Shown: in pieces, positions 1-12,160 of the stretch
Position numbering within the stretch: the first letter of the stretch is position 1
How the letters are laid out: each line of letters opens with the position of its first letter
NCBI RefSeq assembly: GCF_015706575.1
Contig: NW_024037056.1
Coordinates: 3,310,109-3,374,108, forward strand
Length of the DNA: 64,000 bases
Reading direction: 5' to 3'
DNA from: Patiria miniata
Taxonomy: Eukaryota > Echinodermata > Asteroidea > Valvatida > Asterinidae
Position numbers and translations under genes: made by a program
The notes under the pieces: model-generated
Database searches by the model: none
The model's input: only the letters and a program-made list of their open reading frames with translations
Told to the model about the DNA's origin: nothing

Positions 1-88
1 GTGAGCGGACGGCAGTCACATCTACAGCGGGCCCGAAATCACCTTTGGACGGTGGGAAGCGCTGCAGCTTTCTTCGCTAAAAGGCCAG
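1..88 (+). other. Possible exon at the left window edge
   Basis: The GC-rich first 88 bases end in a strong donor, CAG|GTACGT, at 88/89. In the frame starting at base 5 they are open to the donor, end in phase 0, and read HIYSGPEITFGRWEALQL in the middle. An AG at bases 4-5 could be the acceptor. Either this is a coding exon of an upstream gene, or it is a noncoding leader of ChE1, whose first coding exon has an acceptor at 421-422. I recognise no family. The following AT-rich stretch to 420 looks like intron. Confidence 0.35.
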
Positions 89-448
89 GTACGTCGAAAT
101 AATAATTAATTGGTTTTCTGGAGCATAAGTTTTTTATTTAATTAACACTCTGTTTTAATTTTAATTTTAATTAATATATTTGGGATTGCAGAATTATTCG
201 CATTGCGATTATTGCTCATAGATAATGCTCAAAGATATATTTATCAATTAACGATAAATAATTTCTATATATATTAAAAGTTATATTCATTAAAAATTAT
301 GTTCATTTTGTAAGTTGGTACATGACAATCTGCTGTTAATTATATTCATTTTGTGGATTGGTACATGACAATCTTCTGTTACGGGACAAAGTGTTAGCTC
401 AATTTTCCTCATTTTTTTAAAGGGAGATTCACTCAAACTGAAACAAGT

Positions 449-3400
449 ATGACTTGGGAAATGGCCGTATTTATTTTCTACCTGATTCTGGTGCGGACGC
501 TGACTGCGTCGCAGAGCACGCAGGACCTCGGCCCAATCGAGACCATCTCTACGGGTCGTATCATGGGCAAGCGGATGTCAGTCTTAGGCAAGACCGTGCA
601 TGCTTTCCTGGGGATACCGTACGCCGAGGCGCCCGCGGGGGAGCTGCGGTTCAGAAACCCCGTACCCCGGGTGCCCTGGCAGGACACTTTCAACGCCTCC
701 TACTACGGCTTCGGGTGCTTTCAGGCACCCGATGAAAACTTCCCCGGGTTCGAAGGCTCGGAGATGTGGAACCCGAACGTGGAGCTGAACGAGGACTGCC
801 TGAATCTCAACGTCTGGGTGCCCTACCCTCGTCCCGTGAACTCTCCAGTGTTGGTCTGGATTTACGGTGGGGGTTTCTTCGCCGGTGTGTCGTCCCTGGA
901 TGTGTATGATGGAAAGACGCTAGCGGCAGTAGAGGGCTTGGTGGTGGTATCAATGAATTTCCGGCTTGCCGCGTTGGGTTTTCTAGCCATGGACGATCCC
1001 TCCGCCCCGGGGAATCAAGCTCTTCGTGACCAGGCCCTCGCTCTTCAGTGGGTGCAGGATAACATCCACGTATTTGGAGGGGATCCGGATCAAGTCACGA
1101 TATTTGGAGAGAGTTCGGGAGCCGCTAGTATCGCGTTCCACATGATCTCACCGGTAAGCAAGCACCTGTTCCAACGGGTGGGATTGCAGAGTGCATCGGC
1201 CGTAGCTCCGTGGGCGTACTACACAATGGAGGAAGGCAGGAGACGAGGGCTTACGCTGGCTGAGAAACTTAACTGCTTGGATGATCAGAGTGGTGAAGCA
1301 CTGACCACACCCCAGATAGTGGACTGCATGAGGACCAGGGAAGTAGTGGACATTCTCAGATGGCAGTGGGTCACCCTTGACTTCGCTGATTTCCCGTTCG
1401 TTCCCGTGGTGGACGGTACCTTCGTACCGGAGCGCCCTCAGTCGGCGATGGAGAGGCGAGCTTTCAAGAACTGCGAAGTAATCGTAGGCAGCAACAAAAA
1501 CGAAGGCATATTTTTCATGGTGTACGAAGTACCCGGTATCTCAAAGTTCTCCCAAAGCCATCTGAATCGAGAACAGTACATGGACGCCGTCGAATACTGC
1601 TTCCGAAAAGCGAACACGTTTGGAATCAATGCCATAGACTTTGAGTACACCCCTTGGTTGAGTCCGGACGACCCCGTGGCGTTGCGGGACGCCGTGGAGC
1701 AAGCCGTGGGGGACCATATCTTCGGTTGCCCTGCCTACGAACTGGCCATGGCCGCTGCCTCGGCCCAGAACCCCGTGTATTACTACCGGTTCACGGACCG
1801 GGCTTCAAACAATCCCTGGCCCGAGTGGATGGGGGTGCTGCACGGAGATGAGATCATGTACATCTTCGGTATTCCCCTCCACCCAGAGTTCGGTTACAAC
1901 AGCGCTGAGGCCGAGCTCAGTCGGAAAATGATGAATTACTGGGCCAACTTTGCAAGAACGGGGTAAGAAGTTTTGAATTTTTTTTTCGCAATACACCTAG
2001 GCCTATAATGCACGTGCATTTTTGACAAAATTTACATCACACCCAGAGAATCTGACACTGTGGTTTTGAAAGCCAAACATATATGGGGAGATGGGGTACA
2101 TACCTATGTTCCTCAATACCCTAACCCTAACCCCAACCCTAAGGATTTTGGGGAACATACCGGTAGGTATGGGGGTACATAGGTATTGGGGAACATCGGG
2201 TAGACCCTGGGGAGATGTACCAAAAACACTCCGATAATCGTAATTTTCACTCTAACACCAAAATAGTTCTTCAATTTTGTTTTTGAATTTAGGATGATTT
2301 TATGCTCTTTTCAGGGGCACACCAATTCAACAATCATTTAGGTTTCATTTGGACCAAACCCAAGTATCTCCTTAGATTGCCTTTTCGAGATGCTCGGCTT
2401 TAGTTTCCCCTAAAAGGCCATGCTAGCTGGAAAGGTTACAGACGTCACTTACTCAAGAGGTAACCGATGGTCGTTAGACTGTATTCAGAGAAACTGATGG
2501 CAGTTACCCTTGGTGACCTTTCCAAGTCCGCGGGGAAAAAAAGAAGGGCCGTTGAGACTCGGCTATCGATTGGCCAAGGTTATGCTTATAGCTGACAGCA
2601 GGGCGGGAAAACGCGGGAAAATATTGGCGCGCGCGCCAAAATCAATACCGCGTAGATCTAGATCTTTCTGTTAAGGTGGTGCGGGAATAGAGCGGTTAAT
2701 AATGAGTTATGGCTGCAGGGGGAGGAAGCTAAAAGGTTAGATAATGTCTGGACGAGGGGGAAATGAGCCATTTTACACTGAGTGGTTCGGTATCAAATGG
2801 AGGTCACTGTATGCTCAGGGACCCCTGTGTAACAATGAACGGAGATACGTGTATTCTCGACATGTTGTAGTGATCATTCATGAGCCGGCCGTGTACCAGA
2901 CTATCACGTGATAGAAACACTTATTTTTTCAAGAAGGCTGTCCATCTCAGGGCCCGGGAAAAGACCACTGGAGATTACGGCTATACCAAGAAGAAATAGG
3001 GGTGGAAACTCAATGATACATGCATACATGAAATATAACAACAAAAGACATTTCGACCAAACATACCCCGTTATACTGTCGGCCTATGTGGCTTTACGAT
3101 AGAGGACAGATACACAAAGGGAGAACAAACGATCCTTTCAGTCCTCGAGAGCTGAGTCTTTTGTTCAAACGGTCCTGGATCGTACGGTTACGTGCTTAGT
3201 CTATGGAAGAGTGTTATATTACGGGGACAATGGGAAACACAAAGCATTGTCCTCCGGCGTATAGAAATTCACGACAGTGTGTGCACATTGCTGGTAAAGT
3301 AATGTACTCACTAGTCACTGACAAAAAAGGTTAAACAATACGAATTCTAATTCAAAGAACTAGTCAATTCATGGTACATAATAGATTGTTTGAAGACAAT

Positions 3401-4213
3401 TCTGTGTTGAAGAAAGCCTTATAATTGTGATTATTCGTGATTAATCAATCACCTTTTGGCATTCTAGAAATCCAAATAAGGCGAAAGAGGACGACCCGGA
3501 AGGAGACTGGCCGCTCTACACCGTCGAGCGCCAGGAATTCTTCACGCTGAACAAGAGCATCGTCAGCGGTGACGTCTTCATCGGGCGTGGTCCACGGGCC
3601 AAGCAGTGTGCTTTCTGGAGGGACTACCTACCAACTCTCGTCACACAAACAGGTAAAGATGGCGGCATTGATCAAGCCCGCCCTCTCGTGGTTACCCTTT
3701 CGCTTTTATAAAGCCTGCCCTCCTGCGGTTACCCGACTATGACTTTACAAATACTTGTATAGCCTATACACCGCACCGGGGTAATTTAAAACTGGTGGTC
3801 TTGTAATAGATATCGCCAGTGTTATTTATTGCTTTATTATGTCATCGAGGAGTGTCGCTGCAAATGGTGAGGCAAATTTTTGAAACAGAAATGATCAAAA
3901 TATTTGGACAAATAAAGCTCAGCAAGGTTTCTTGTCTTGTGTCAGCGGGGACGGTTTGGGTTAGGGGTGTTAGACTATGGGGGAAGGGGTAGGCGTGGCT
4001 TGGTAGACATTTGCACCCCGAACATTAACAACAATCACCCATTAAATGCATCTCTTTTTATGTCCCCCCTCTAAAAATAAAGGTGACATCAGCGAAGCAG
4101 AAAGAAAATGGAAGCAGCAATTCAACGACTGGAGCACGAAGTATATGGTGAACTGGAAGGCCGAGTTTGACAGCTACATCAATGGGAGACAGTGCGATGA
4201 CCGCAATCACTGA
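449..4213 (+). CDS. ChE1: secreted cholinesterase with C-terminal tetramerisation tail
   Basis: Coding exons are 449-1962, 3468-3652 and 4083-4213, giving 609 residues; intron phases are 2 and 1. An acceptor at 421-422 implies a leader intron just before the ATG. Residues 1 to about 20 are a signal peptide. The alpha/beta-hydrolase domain has the oxyanion GGG (140-142) and the triad Ser222 (GESSG), Glu352 (SNKNEG) and His465 (VLHGDE). It also has the choline-site Trp107 in EMWNPN and paired cysteines 90/117, 276/293 and 427/552. The residue after the catalytic serine is Ser, where cholinesterases usually have Ala. The last exon encodes an AChE-T/WAT-like helix (Trp576, Trp583, Trp591) and Cys604. 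The family hydrolyses choline esters outside the cell; acetylcholine is inferred as substrate, not proven. AATAAA overlaps the stop codon. It is closest to ChE3. Confidence 0.93.
2119..2142 (+). repeat. Interstitial telomere-like CCCTAA repeat
   Basis: Four CCCTAA-type units, one of them CCCCAA, lie in ChE1 intron 1. They are flanked by partly self-complementary sequence built from GGTATGGGGG and ACATAGGTATT words (about 2095-2205). The rest of the intron (1963-3467) shows no other feature I can support. Confidence 0.6.
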
Positions 4214-5255
4214 ATAAAGGCGGTGGTGGGGAAATCCAACCAATCAACGGTCGAGTCTGTGTCGTAATCGAGCCAATCACAAGTCAGATCGCAAGCCAGG
4301 TCACGAGTATACGCACAACAGGGGACAAGCACCGACAAAGGAGTGACTTTGTTACAGTTCGTAACTTTATTTGATAATAGATGGCTTGTAATTGGTTTAT
4401 GATGACTTATGACGACTTGTGATTGACTTATGATGACTCAGTGTGTGGACTTGTGGTGACTTGTGATTGACTTGCGATGATCTGTGATAACTCAATTATC
4501 ACTTTGGTTGACACAAGAATTCGCATGAAACCGAAACGACTTACATGTATCAGGTTCTCCGGGCCTCCATATTGAAACCTGGCTGAAAAAAGTGAACAAT
4601 GTATTAATTAATTATTGTATCACCTCGATAACTTTAAAATGGCGGATCCCGTATTCTTTCAAGTGTAACACGGAAATTACAACTAGCATCTTTAACACTC
4701 GCTTACTCCTCAAAACTCCATGACGAAATTTCACAATAAACCTACTCCAATAATGTAATGCAACGAGAGAATGAGCACACAAAATTGGTGCGGTTTACCA
4801 TGTCAAGTCAACATCTGATATAATCATAATGTCCACATTAAATAACGTATCTATACTTTTAACTTCAGCAGTCGTCCAGTCTTTGCACGTATATCCTTTG
4901 CACGCTTATATATTCATGTGTATCACGTTTATATAATGTTTGTGTTTCTGTGGATGTAACATTGATGGCAATTGTCTTTCTTTTGTACGTGTTGCAATTT
5001 TAAATTTTCACGAAAATATATGCTATCGTTCTGTAGAGTAGCCTAACAGTCAATTTTTTTCACACATTTTGTAAATTTTGTACAAAATGGTAGTATTGTA
5101 TATGACAACTTATAACAGGTTATTGAATTTTACATTAAGTATTATAACTTCAAATTTTGATGTTTTAGAAGAAAGCAATAATGGTATTTGTGTCAAACTT
5201 TTTATCGTGTAAATATCGACGAAAGAGTGAAATCGGATTGTTTTGAAGATTTATT
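4214..5255. other. ChE1 3' flank, no gene seen
   Basis: This AT-rich stretch contains short GACTTGTGATTGACTTATGA-like near-repeats at about 4386-4500, probably in the 3' UTR. No coding signal is visible. Confidence 0.5.
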
Positions 5256-5591
5256 CTACAATATGTCCCAAAAAAGTGCCCGTCTGACTATTTTGGGGAA
5301 TAACTATAAAACCATGAAGTCAATTTTGAATTTTTTTGTTTGTGCAGATACTCCTTATCTTTGGCCTAAATCCCTGTGAGTTTCATTTAATTTCAGTAAT
5401 GCATCGCTACACAATTGTAAATTGATCACAACAACATTTTTGGACAATGTGACCAAGTTCCTTGCCTTAATGAATTTCAGTGCTGTGTTATGTAAGCAGT
5501 GTAAAATCCAGCATGTTGTGAAAAAAACTTTATGGTCTTGTAGTTATTTCAAAAACAGTCAGACGGACATTTTTTTGGGGACATGTTGTAG
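5256..5591. mobile_element. Foldback MITE with about 60-bp terminal inverted repeats
   Basis: The left end, CTACAATATGTCCCAAAAAA, and the right end, TTTTTTTGGGGACATGTTGT followed by AG, are inverted copies. The match extends inward past GTCAGACGG for about 60 bp (5261-5320 against 5527-5587). There is no transposase frame. Short open frames inside, such as the one at 5422, are incidental. Family unassigned. Confidence 0.7.
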
Positions 5592-6814
5592 TGCGTTGGG
5601 TGGCAGTCGGTATGCCGAGGAAGAAAAAAAATAACCAAAAACGAGGATGCCACTGTTTGAATTTATCCTAAAAGGAGAAATAATTCTACAAAAATTAAAG
5701 GATTTACGGGTTGGATGACGGTCGGTAGGAAGTCAAATATAACCGAAACAAGTGACGGTACCGCCACTGATTATCCGAAAGGACAAATACTTCTACATTA
5801 AATAATTTACAAGAAATATTAATTGAAGTCAAAATGTGATAAAGAAAATATTCAAATTTGAAAGTTTAATACTCAAATTTGCAAATTAAATATTCAAGGG
5901 AATTTTGTTCAGTATGTACGAACGTAATTAGCACTGTGAGAAAATAATATGCAGTTAAAATTATGCCCCCAAAAAAAAAACACAATATTATCGTGAATTG
6001 AAGTCATGTATCTTATCAAAAATACAGTTAAATTTGTGAAATGTAAAATGACATTGTGTGTGAAAGCACCTTCAGTATCTAACTCTTTCCTTTCTGCGTA
6101 CGCGTACTACCTTTAATTACTTCTGGGATAGACCTCAGATGTGGTAGAATTTACAATCAATAATCAATTTATTGCGTGTAATATAAATATGTAAATTAGA
6201 TCTTGAAGTGATGAATATTTAATTATTCATGTAAAGTGCAGTGTGGATTGATTTTAGTGCGGTGTTTGTACATTTACACATTTCTCATATAAAAACAAAT
6301 ATTATAGTCGATTGTGAATGTTTTTGGTAATATTTTATACTGATATGTACAAACTTGATACTCGATTATTATACTGCATTATGTACTTAAGCAATAAGTG
6401 TACAAATGACGTATAGAACTGTTTACAGCAGTAGACGTTTCCACCCCTCTTTATTATTCAGCCACGCCCCTGGTGATGGTAGCTTGTATATCCTTGTACA
6501 GGAAACTGCCTTTAATCTTCTCAATGTAACTTAAACCATTCAATGAATGTCATAGTAAAATACAGATTGCAAAAATGGAGAAATTCACAGTCAGGAAACC
6601 GAAAGGTGTCGACGGAGGGCGCCCTGTTTAATTACTCAAATCCCATCCCAACTTAATGGTGTGCATGTGCACTAAAACACTATGAATCAATTTGCAGTCT
6701 TTCTCATGATATAGTAGCAGTTCTTTGCCTGACCAGTGTAGTTCTTCCTGAGGACATCATAGAAATAAATCACATTTCCAAAGTCCAAACAATTTTGGTT
6801 GGTGGTTGCTTTTA
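5592..6814. other. AT-rich intergenic DNA
   Basis: Low-complexity AT-rich sequence without coding signals. I see nothing else to report here. Confidence 0.5.
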
Positions 6815-7283
6815 GCGGTGCAGACCAGTAAATCGGTCCGAAATTGCCTGCGCCGGCCAAATCGCGATTTGCATGCCCTCAAAATCTTCGGTATTTGAGC
6901 ATGCTGTGGGCCATGAACTTGAGGGTTTGTAAAAACTATGGGTGGAAGCCGTGCACAGGACTGGGAGCTTGCAGTTCTGTGTAAATTGGATGTAATTTGG
7001 ACCCTAAAAGCGCTCTATTTTGCAATGGAGTGTAGGCATCGTTTTTCAAAATGGCGATGGGCTTCAGGACTATTTTCAGGGGTGATCGTCTTCAGATTGA
7101 AATTTCTCCTAAAAGTCATCAGTTGACCCCCGTAAATTGAACAGAAAATGAAAAATGATGAAATAAGCTTTAATTTGATGTGTGTCTCGAACACCTTGGA
7201 GAGTTGTGAGTATTTTTCCCGAATTGTTGAAGTGGGAGCATTTACCATTGGGGTCTATGGAAGTTTATTTACTGGTCTGCTAC
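6815..7283 (+). mobile_element. Harbinger-type MITE, copy 1
   Basis: The element begins GCGGTGCAGACCAGTAAAT and ends ATTTACTGGTCTGCTACC, giving terminal inverted repeats of about 18 bp. TTA flanks it on both sides (6812-6814 and 7284-7286). A 3-bp TWA target duplication is typical of PIF/Harbinger elements. No transposase is encoded. An inverted relative lies at 48039-48513. Confidence 0.8.
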
Positions 7284-7310
7284 CTTAGAGCAAAACATTT
7301 GTTGGAGTGA

Positions 7311-7830
7311 AAATTGCCGCTTGGTGGCAGCAGACCCATTTTATTAGAGCCATCTGAGTTTGCGCACAAGATACTATGTTTGAGGGACGCGGACGTAATA
7401 AATAAAAAATACTAACACATTTTCAGCTACGTCTTTAGCTAGATATGTGTAAACCTAAAAAATAAAACAAACGTCAATAAATAGGACAATTTATTTCCTT
7501 TTAAATGTTATCTAAGTAAACTTGATTTTTTTCTTTAGCTTCTGAGCTGAGTGGATGCATGTGTGCAATCTACAAGTACAAAATAACGTTAAGCAAAATA
7601 ACTCGTTGATTAAGGGACGAGTGAAAACTCCCTATAAATCTTCAACAGAAAATCACGGGGAAACCCCATCCGGCCTCCGACTTTCTAAAATTGTCAATTC
7701 CATATATCAGTTTTATTCTAATCTCTATGTTTTGACTGGTAATTCTCATAAACAAAGCACACACACATATTACTGATTTAGAGTTTTTCGTAGTTCTGTT
7801 GGCTAAACCAACCAACCATTCAGTACTGAA
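7311..7830 (+). repeat. Interspersed repeat family X, copy 1
   Basis: The sequence runs from the word GCTTGGTGGCAGCAGAC to AACCAACCAACCATTCAGTA. The same ordered blocks recur at about 21330-21832: GAGTTTGCGCACAAGATACT, then CAGCTACGTCTT, AACAAACGTCAATAAA, AAGGGACGAG, and finally the AACCAACC end. It is noncoding; the class is unknown. Confidence 0.7.
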
Positions 7831-7883
7831 CTAGAAGCACGCCCTCACTGCCAGCAAGACCGCCAGGCCAATATCCCACCGAA

Positions 7884-10800
7884 CTAATCGCATTGCGTGC
7901 CGTCTTTGTATTTTTTGAACTCGTCTTTCCAATCAGTGATGTCGTTACTCCACTCTGCGAATTGGTTCTTCCAATCGGTCTCTAGTTCGTCAAGTTCTCC
8001 TGAAAATAAAAGAAAAATAAGTAACAGGAAAGAAAATCAAAATCAGAAAGCTCATTCAGGACAAACCTTACTGGGACTTATAGCAACGAGGATTTGAAAG
8101 TTGGGCCCTATTAAACCACGTTCATGTAAAGAGAACACTCTGAATTGTCCCTTGTCACAGCGTTCGACAACTGTTTTGTGTTCCTTTGTGTGAGCGCCCT
8201 CTGTCGACCAAGTTGAAGACGTGTATTAAAGTTGCATCTCTTTTTGACCTCATTTTTTTCACAAAGCGAAAGGGAGCAAAAGAGATTCAAGTAGGTGAAG
8301 GAACACTCATTCACATAAAGAAATTGTAAATTCAAAGATGATAGCGCCCTCTTTCGGTCTACTTGAGGCAAGTCGATTTTAAGATTACAGAAACACTTTT
8401 TTTGATCTGACCTGTCTTTCTCTGAAGTGTTGGGTAGTAACTCTTCCAGAATGCACAATGCTGGCTGTCTGGCCCAATCATGACGTCGTAGGTGTCGTTC
8501 ACGATCCTGGCATCAAGGAGAAGATACTGCTTCTGGTCGGTGGTGTACACGGGCCAGGGGCCATCGGGGTCATCAACGGCTGCCTTGTTGGGGTCACTGT
8601 TCGGGAAAAACGAAAGACATGTGAACGCTCGGTGGCAGCAGACTGATATACCGATGACGTCACTCAAGCCTGTGCATGCGACACGCCGCCATGTTGTTGC
8701 AACAATTAAGGGTAACATTGAGAAAAAAACGGGGAATTGCTTTGGAGAAGATACTTTCTTCTAAAATGCGAAGATACCGGGCACGATAATGTTTATGGAA
8801 ATGTAATCATGGAATCCATGAATCCGAAAAAGGCTGTTTCGATGGCCGTTGAAAGAATTTTACTGGTTAATAGAGGATTTACATACATTGCATGGAAGAA
8901 TGCATATTAAATAGACATTAAATGAAATTAAATTAAGGTTAATTAAATGTACTGCAATTGTTTTATGATCATTGGTTTCCTGACAATCAGAATGTTCGTT
9001 ATTTTTTATTACTTCCACGTGGCAGGCGAAATCTTCAACAGATTTTGGATGAGATCTCCAATATTGCCATGGATCAGTGGTTTAGACGGAATGTCATGGT
9101 CTAATGGTTACGGTGTCTGACTCATATAGGATGGTGCGTGGGTTTGAACCCTGCCAGGATCAGGAACATGGTGTTTGTGCCTTGGCAAGACACTTGCCTC
9201 TCTCCACCCAGGAGTATGAATGGGTACCTGTGAAGGTAGAGGACAAAATGTACATGCAGGTATCGGCTGCCTCGTGGTCGTCTGATGAACGGGGGAATAA
9301 TTGTAAGTCGCTTTGAGATTGTTCATACAATGGAAAACGCTCCATAAACCCTTGCAATTTATTTTAATTTTACAATCCATTTACAATAACGAAAATCCCA
9401 CAATAAATAACTGCTTGGTGTATTGTACCATGCAAGGGTCAACTAAATGGTAATATTACTGAACCCAAAGATCAGTGGCGTGTTTCTCAATACTAAGCCA
9501 CGGTGAAAAAAAAATATCGTAACAAAAAGCTCTGCTCTGAATGAAATTTTATCTTGGGCAAATAATTTCACAATAGTGACAATCTACTGTCAATCTTAAC
9601 AAAGTGAAGTGCCCTGATAAATATTATTGTGTCAATATTACGCCGTAGTTCAACTGAGGCCAATTACAAACGGAGACATAATTTTGAGGAACTTGATCAG
9701 AAATACAGAAACAAGTCTTTGACTTATAGGCAACAATGATGACCTTCAAAGTCTAAAATTGAAATTTGAGTTGTTAGTGTATGAAGTGGTCATTATTTAA
9801 ATGCAAGGTATTAAAATAAGGATGTCCGATTTTAATATGACAAGTATTTTTTTAAATTCCAACCTTTAATTTTGTTTAATCATGTCACATATGAAGTATA
9901 TGTCATTATGAAGTTGTAATACAACGCAGGCAAATAGAAGGTTTTTTCCCCCACCAAGTTGGTAAACAACACACACTTTGTCTTTTAGATTTAAACATTA
10001 TACATTAGACTCAGACCACATTGACCACAGTGTTTAGTCAACTTACCCTGTTTTGGCAAAGTTGGCCCAGTGGTTCAGCATCATTCGGCTGAATTCCTTC
10101 TCCTCGTCGGTGTAACCCACAACCGTTGGGTCGAGCGGACGGCCGAAGATGTAGTTATTCTCGTCTCCGTGTACCACTCCCATCCATGGTGCCCAAAAGC
10201 TGATGGATGGCCTCTGGCCAAACTGGTAGAAATACACGGCCTGGTCGACGGCGGCGCAGCCGAGGGCGAAGGTGGTACCTGGGCACTTGAAGATCACATC
10301 CGTCATAGTCAGCACGGTGGCGTCCCGCAGTCCCGCCCCGGCACCGTTGGCGGGTTCCTCCCACGGAGTGTACTCAAACTCGATGGCATCTACGCCGAAC
10401 GGATTGGCGTCTGGGAAAAGAAACTTGATGCTGGAGACGAAGTTGGCAGGCGTCATCCCCGTGTCGTTGAAACCGTCGGCGCGATTCACGAAGAACGCAG
10501 CTTCGTTCCTGTTGGAACCTATGAGTACCGAACATTTCTTGATGTTGCCGGTCCTGATGGATACCATCGGGTCTTCCGTGATGTAAGTCCCGTCAATCAC
10601 TGGCTTCCACGGAGTGTTGAAAGCACCAGCCGGAATCTCTTGATTATCCAGAATGGTCCTGATTTCAACAAGACTGATACATGTGAGAACTTCTTCAGGG
10701 GTCAGCATCTCACCGTCGTTGTTCACGTCGCAGGCGAGTTTCTTGGCCAGGGCGTTTGCGAACCCGATCCCACCTTCCATGGTGCCGTAGTCCCAGCTAG

Positions 10801-11521
10801 CTAATGCCGAGCCACCCTGAAGGGCTGCCTGCTTAAACAACTCCCTGCTCGTCGGTGCCATCATGTGTATCCCAACGTCGCTAGCGCCGTTACTCTGCCC
10901 GAATATGGTAACCTGGTCTGGATCGCCTCCCACCGCCGCGATGTTGTCTTGCACCCACTGTAGGGCCAGGGCCTGGTCCATGAGACCCACGTTACCCGGA
11001 GCTGTCTCAGGACCCAAAGCCAAGAACCCCATCGCACCCAATCGGTAGTTCATGGACACAACGATCACCCCCGCCTCCGCTGCAAAGATCTTGCCGTTGG
11101 TGTCATCAGTAGACGCCGTACCCCTGCTGTAACCTCCGCCATGGATCCAGACTAAGACAGGTGTGCCAGCCTGCGACGGGGAGGGCGCCCACACATTCAA
11201 GAACAGACAATCTTCTTGACCATCCAAGGCTGGTGGATCTGGTGGCATTGCCATGCCTAGCTGGGCGCAGCTGCTCCCAAACACTTTGGCGTCCATGACA
11301 GCACTCCAAGTCGCCTTGGCTGTCGGGGCTTTAAAGCGGCGTGCTCCCACGGGAGCCTCTGCGTACGGAATGCCAAGAAAGGCATCCACCTTTTTACCCA
11401 AAACGTCCAACTTGTAGCCCTCCACCCGGCCTGCTGTGAAAGTAACCTGAACCGTTTCCTGTGACGTCACCGGGGAAACTAAGCCGACCAAGACGGCTAG
11501 AGCAATAGCCGACCGCAACAT
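7884..11521 (-). CDS. ChE2: divergent cholinesterase-like carboxylesterase
   Basis: Coding exons, in order on the minus strand, are 11521-10047, 8596-8412 and 7999-7884, giving 591 residues with the same intron phases as ChE1. A strong acceptor (TTTTTTGATAG) lies 18 nt before the ATG. Residues 1-20 are a signal peptide. The triad is Ser210 (FGQSNGAS), Glu339 (SNRNEA) and His450 (VVHGDE), with GGG at 128-130. The Cys85-Cys105 loop is shortened and lacks the EMWNPN choline-binding Trp; the rim Trp is also absent. Gln and Asn flank the catalytic serine instead of Glu and Ala. The loop between Cys263 and Cys280 matches the EF-hand pattern DxNxDGxxxxxE. The C-terminal tail keeps Trp563, Trp570, Trp577 and Cys590. 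It is probably an active esterase, but not a classical acetylcholinesterase. Confidence 0.92.
9091..9356 (+). mobile_element. tRNA-derived SINE in ChE2 intron 1
   Basis: A tRNA-like head has an A box (TGGTCTAATGGTTA) and a B box (GGTTTGAACCC). It is followed by CTCTCCACCCAGGAGTA, then GAATGGGTACCTGTGAAGG, and a tail with AAGTCGCTTTGAGATTG. The same body occurs at 40097-40690 and, inverted, at 59888-60166. Confidence 0.75.
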
Positions 11522-12043
11522 GTTTGACGATTAGTAATTCTATCAAAAAATCAAAGAAATAAAACAAAATTAGAGTGGCCTAATATTTCAGTCTTAGGAA
11601 GGACTTCTTCAGAGGCCTTGCAAAGGATGAAATCAATTTTTTGATTTGTTTATTTCAGGTCCATCCAGTCTGTGAGCAGTTTTGCAGGGTCATTATCAGC
11701 CTGTCGAAACAAAGTGTTTAATACCGACCAAGCACATATTTATTCCTATTTGCAACCCTCAAAGAATATGGGGACCATCAGTATCCCCTTTGTATAGACA
11801 CTATTCATTCTCGTAAACAATATTACAATTGCGATGTTGTATCCCAATCACGGCACAAGAGCGTTCAAGAAATAAAAAGAAAGAAAACAAAGAAGCAATT
11901 TAGACGAATAGCGAGCCAATGAATTCGTAATTTTGAAAATGCTGTTCAGGTTTTTTTTAGCATTAGGATAGGCTCTCAGTTCAATATACCGGTGCACACT
12001 TTTGAGCACGTATTGAAACCTTTAAAATAATCAGTCCACTTAC

Positions 12044-12160
12044 CAAAAATGAGGTAGATGTGTATTGCGACTTCTCGTTTCAACTTCTTACCCTCAAATG
12101 ACCAAGACCTCGGGAAATTAAGGGTTTAAACAACCATACGGCTTTTCTATGGGTGCATGG
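12044..12160 (-). other. Possible noncoding leader exon of ChE2
   Basis: On the minus strand a good donor, TTTTTG|GTAAGTGGA, lies at 12044/12043, about 500 bp upstream of the acceptor that precedes the ChE2 ATG. The upstream limit is not visible and is nominal. This is inference from splice consensus only. Confidence 0.3.

Noticed and set aside
8359..8718. 119-codon minus-strand frame as a separate gene
   Set aside because: It is ChE2 exon 2 (8412-8596) with intron on both sides.
10070..10804. 244-codon open frame on the plus strand
   Set aside because: It is antisense to the GC-rich first exon of ChE2, has no motif, and is explained by codon bias of the real gene.
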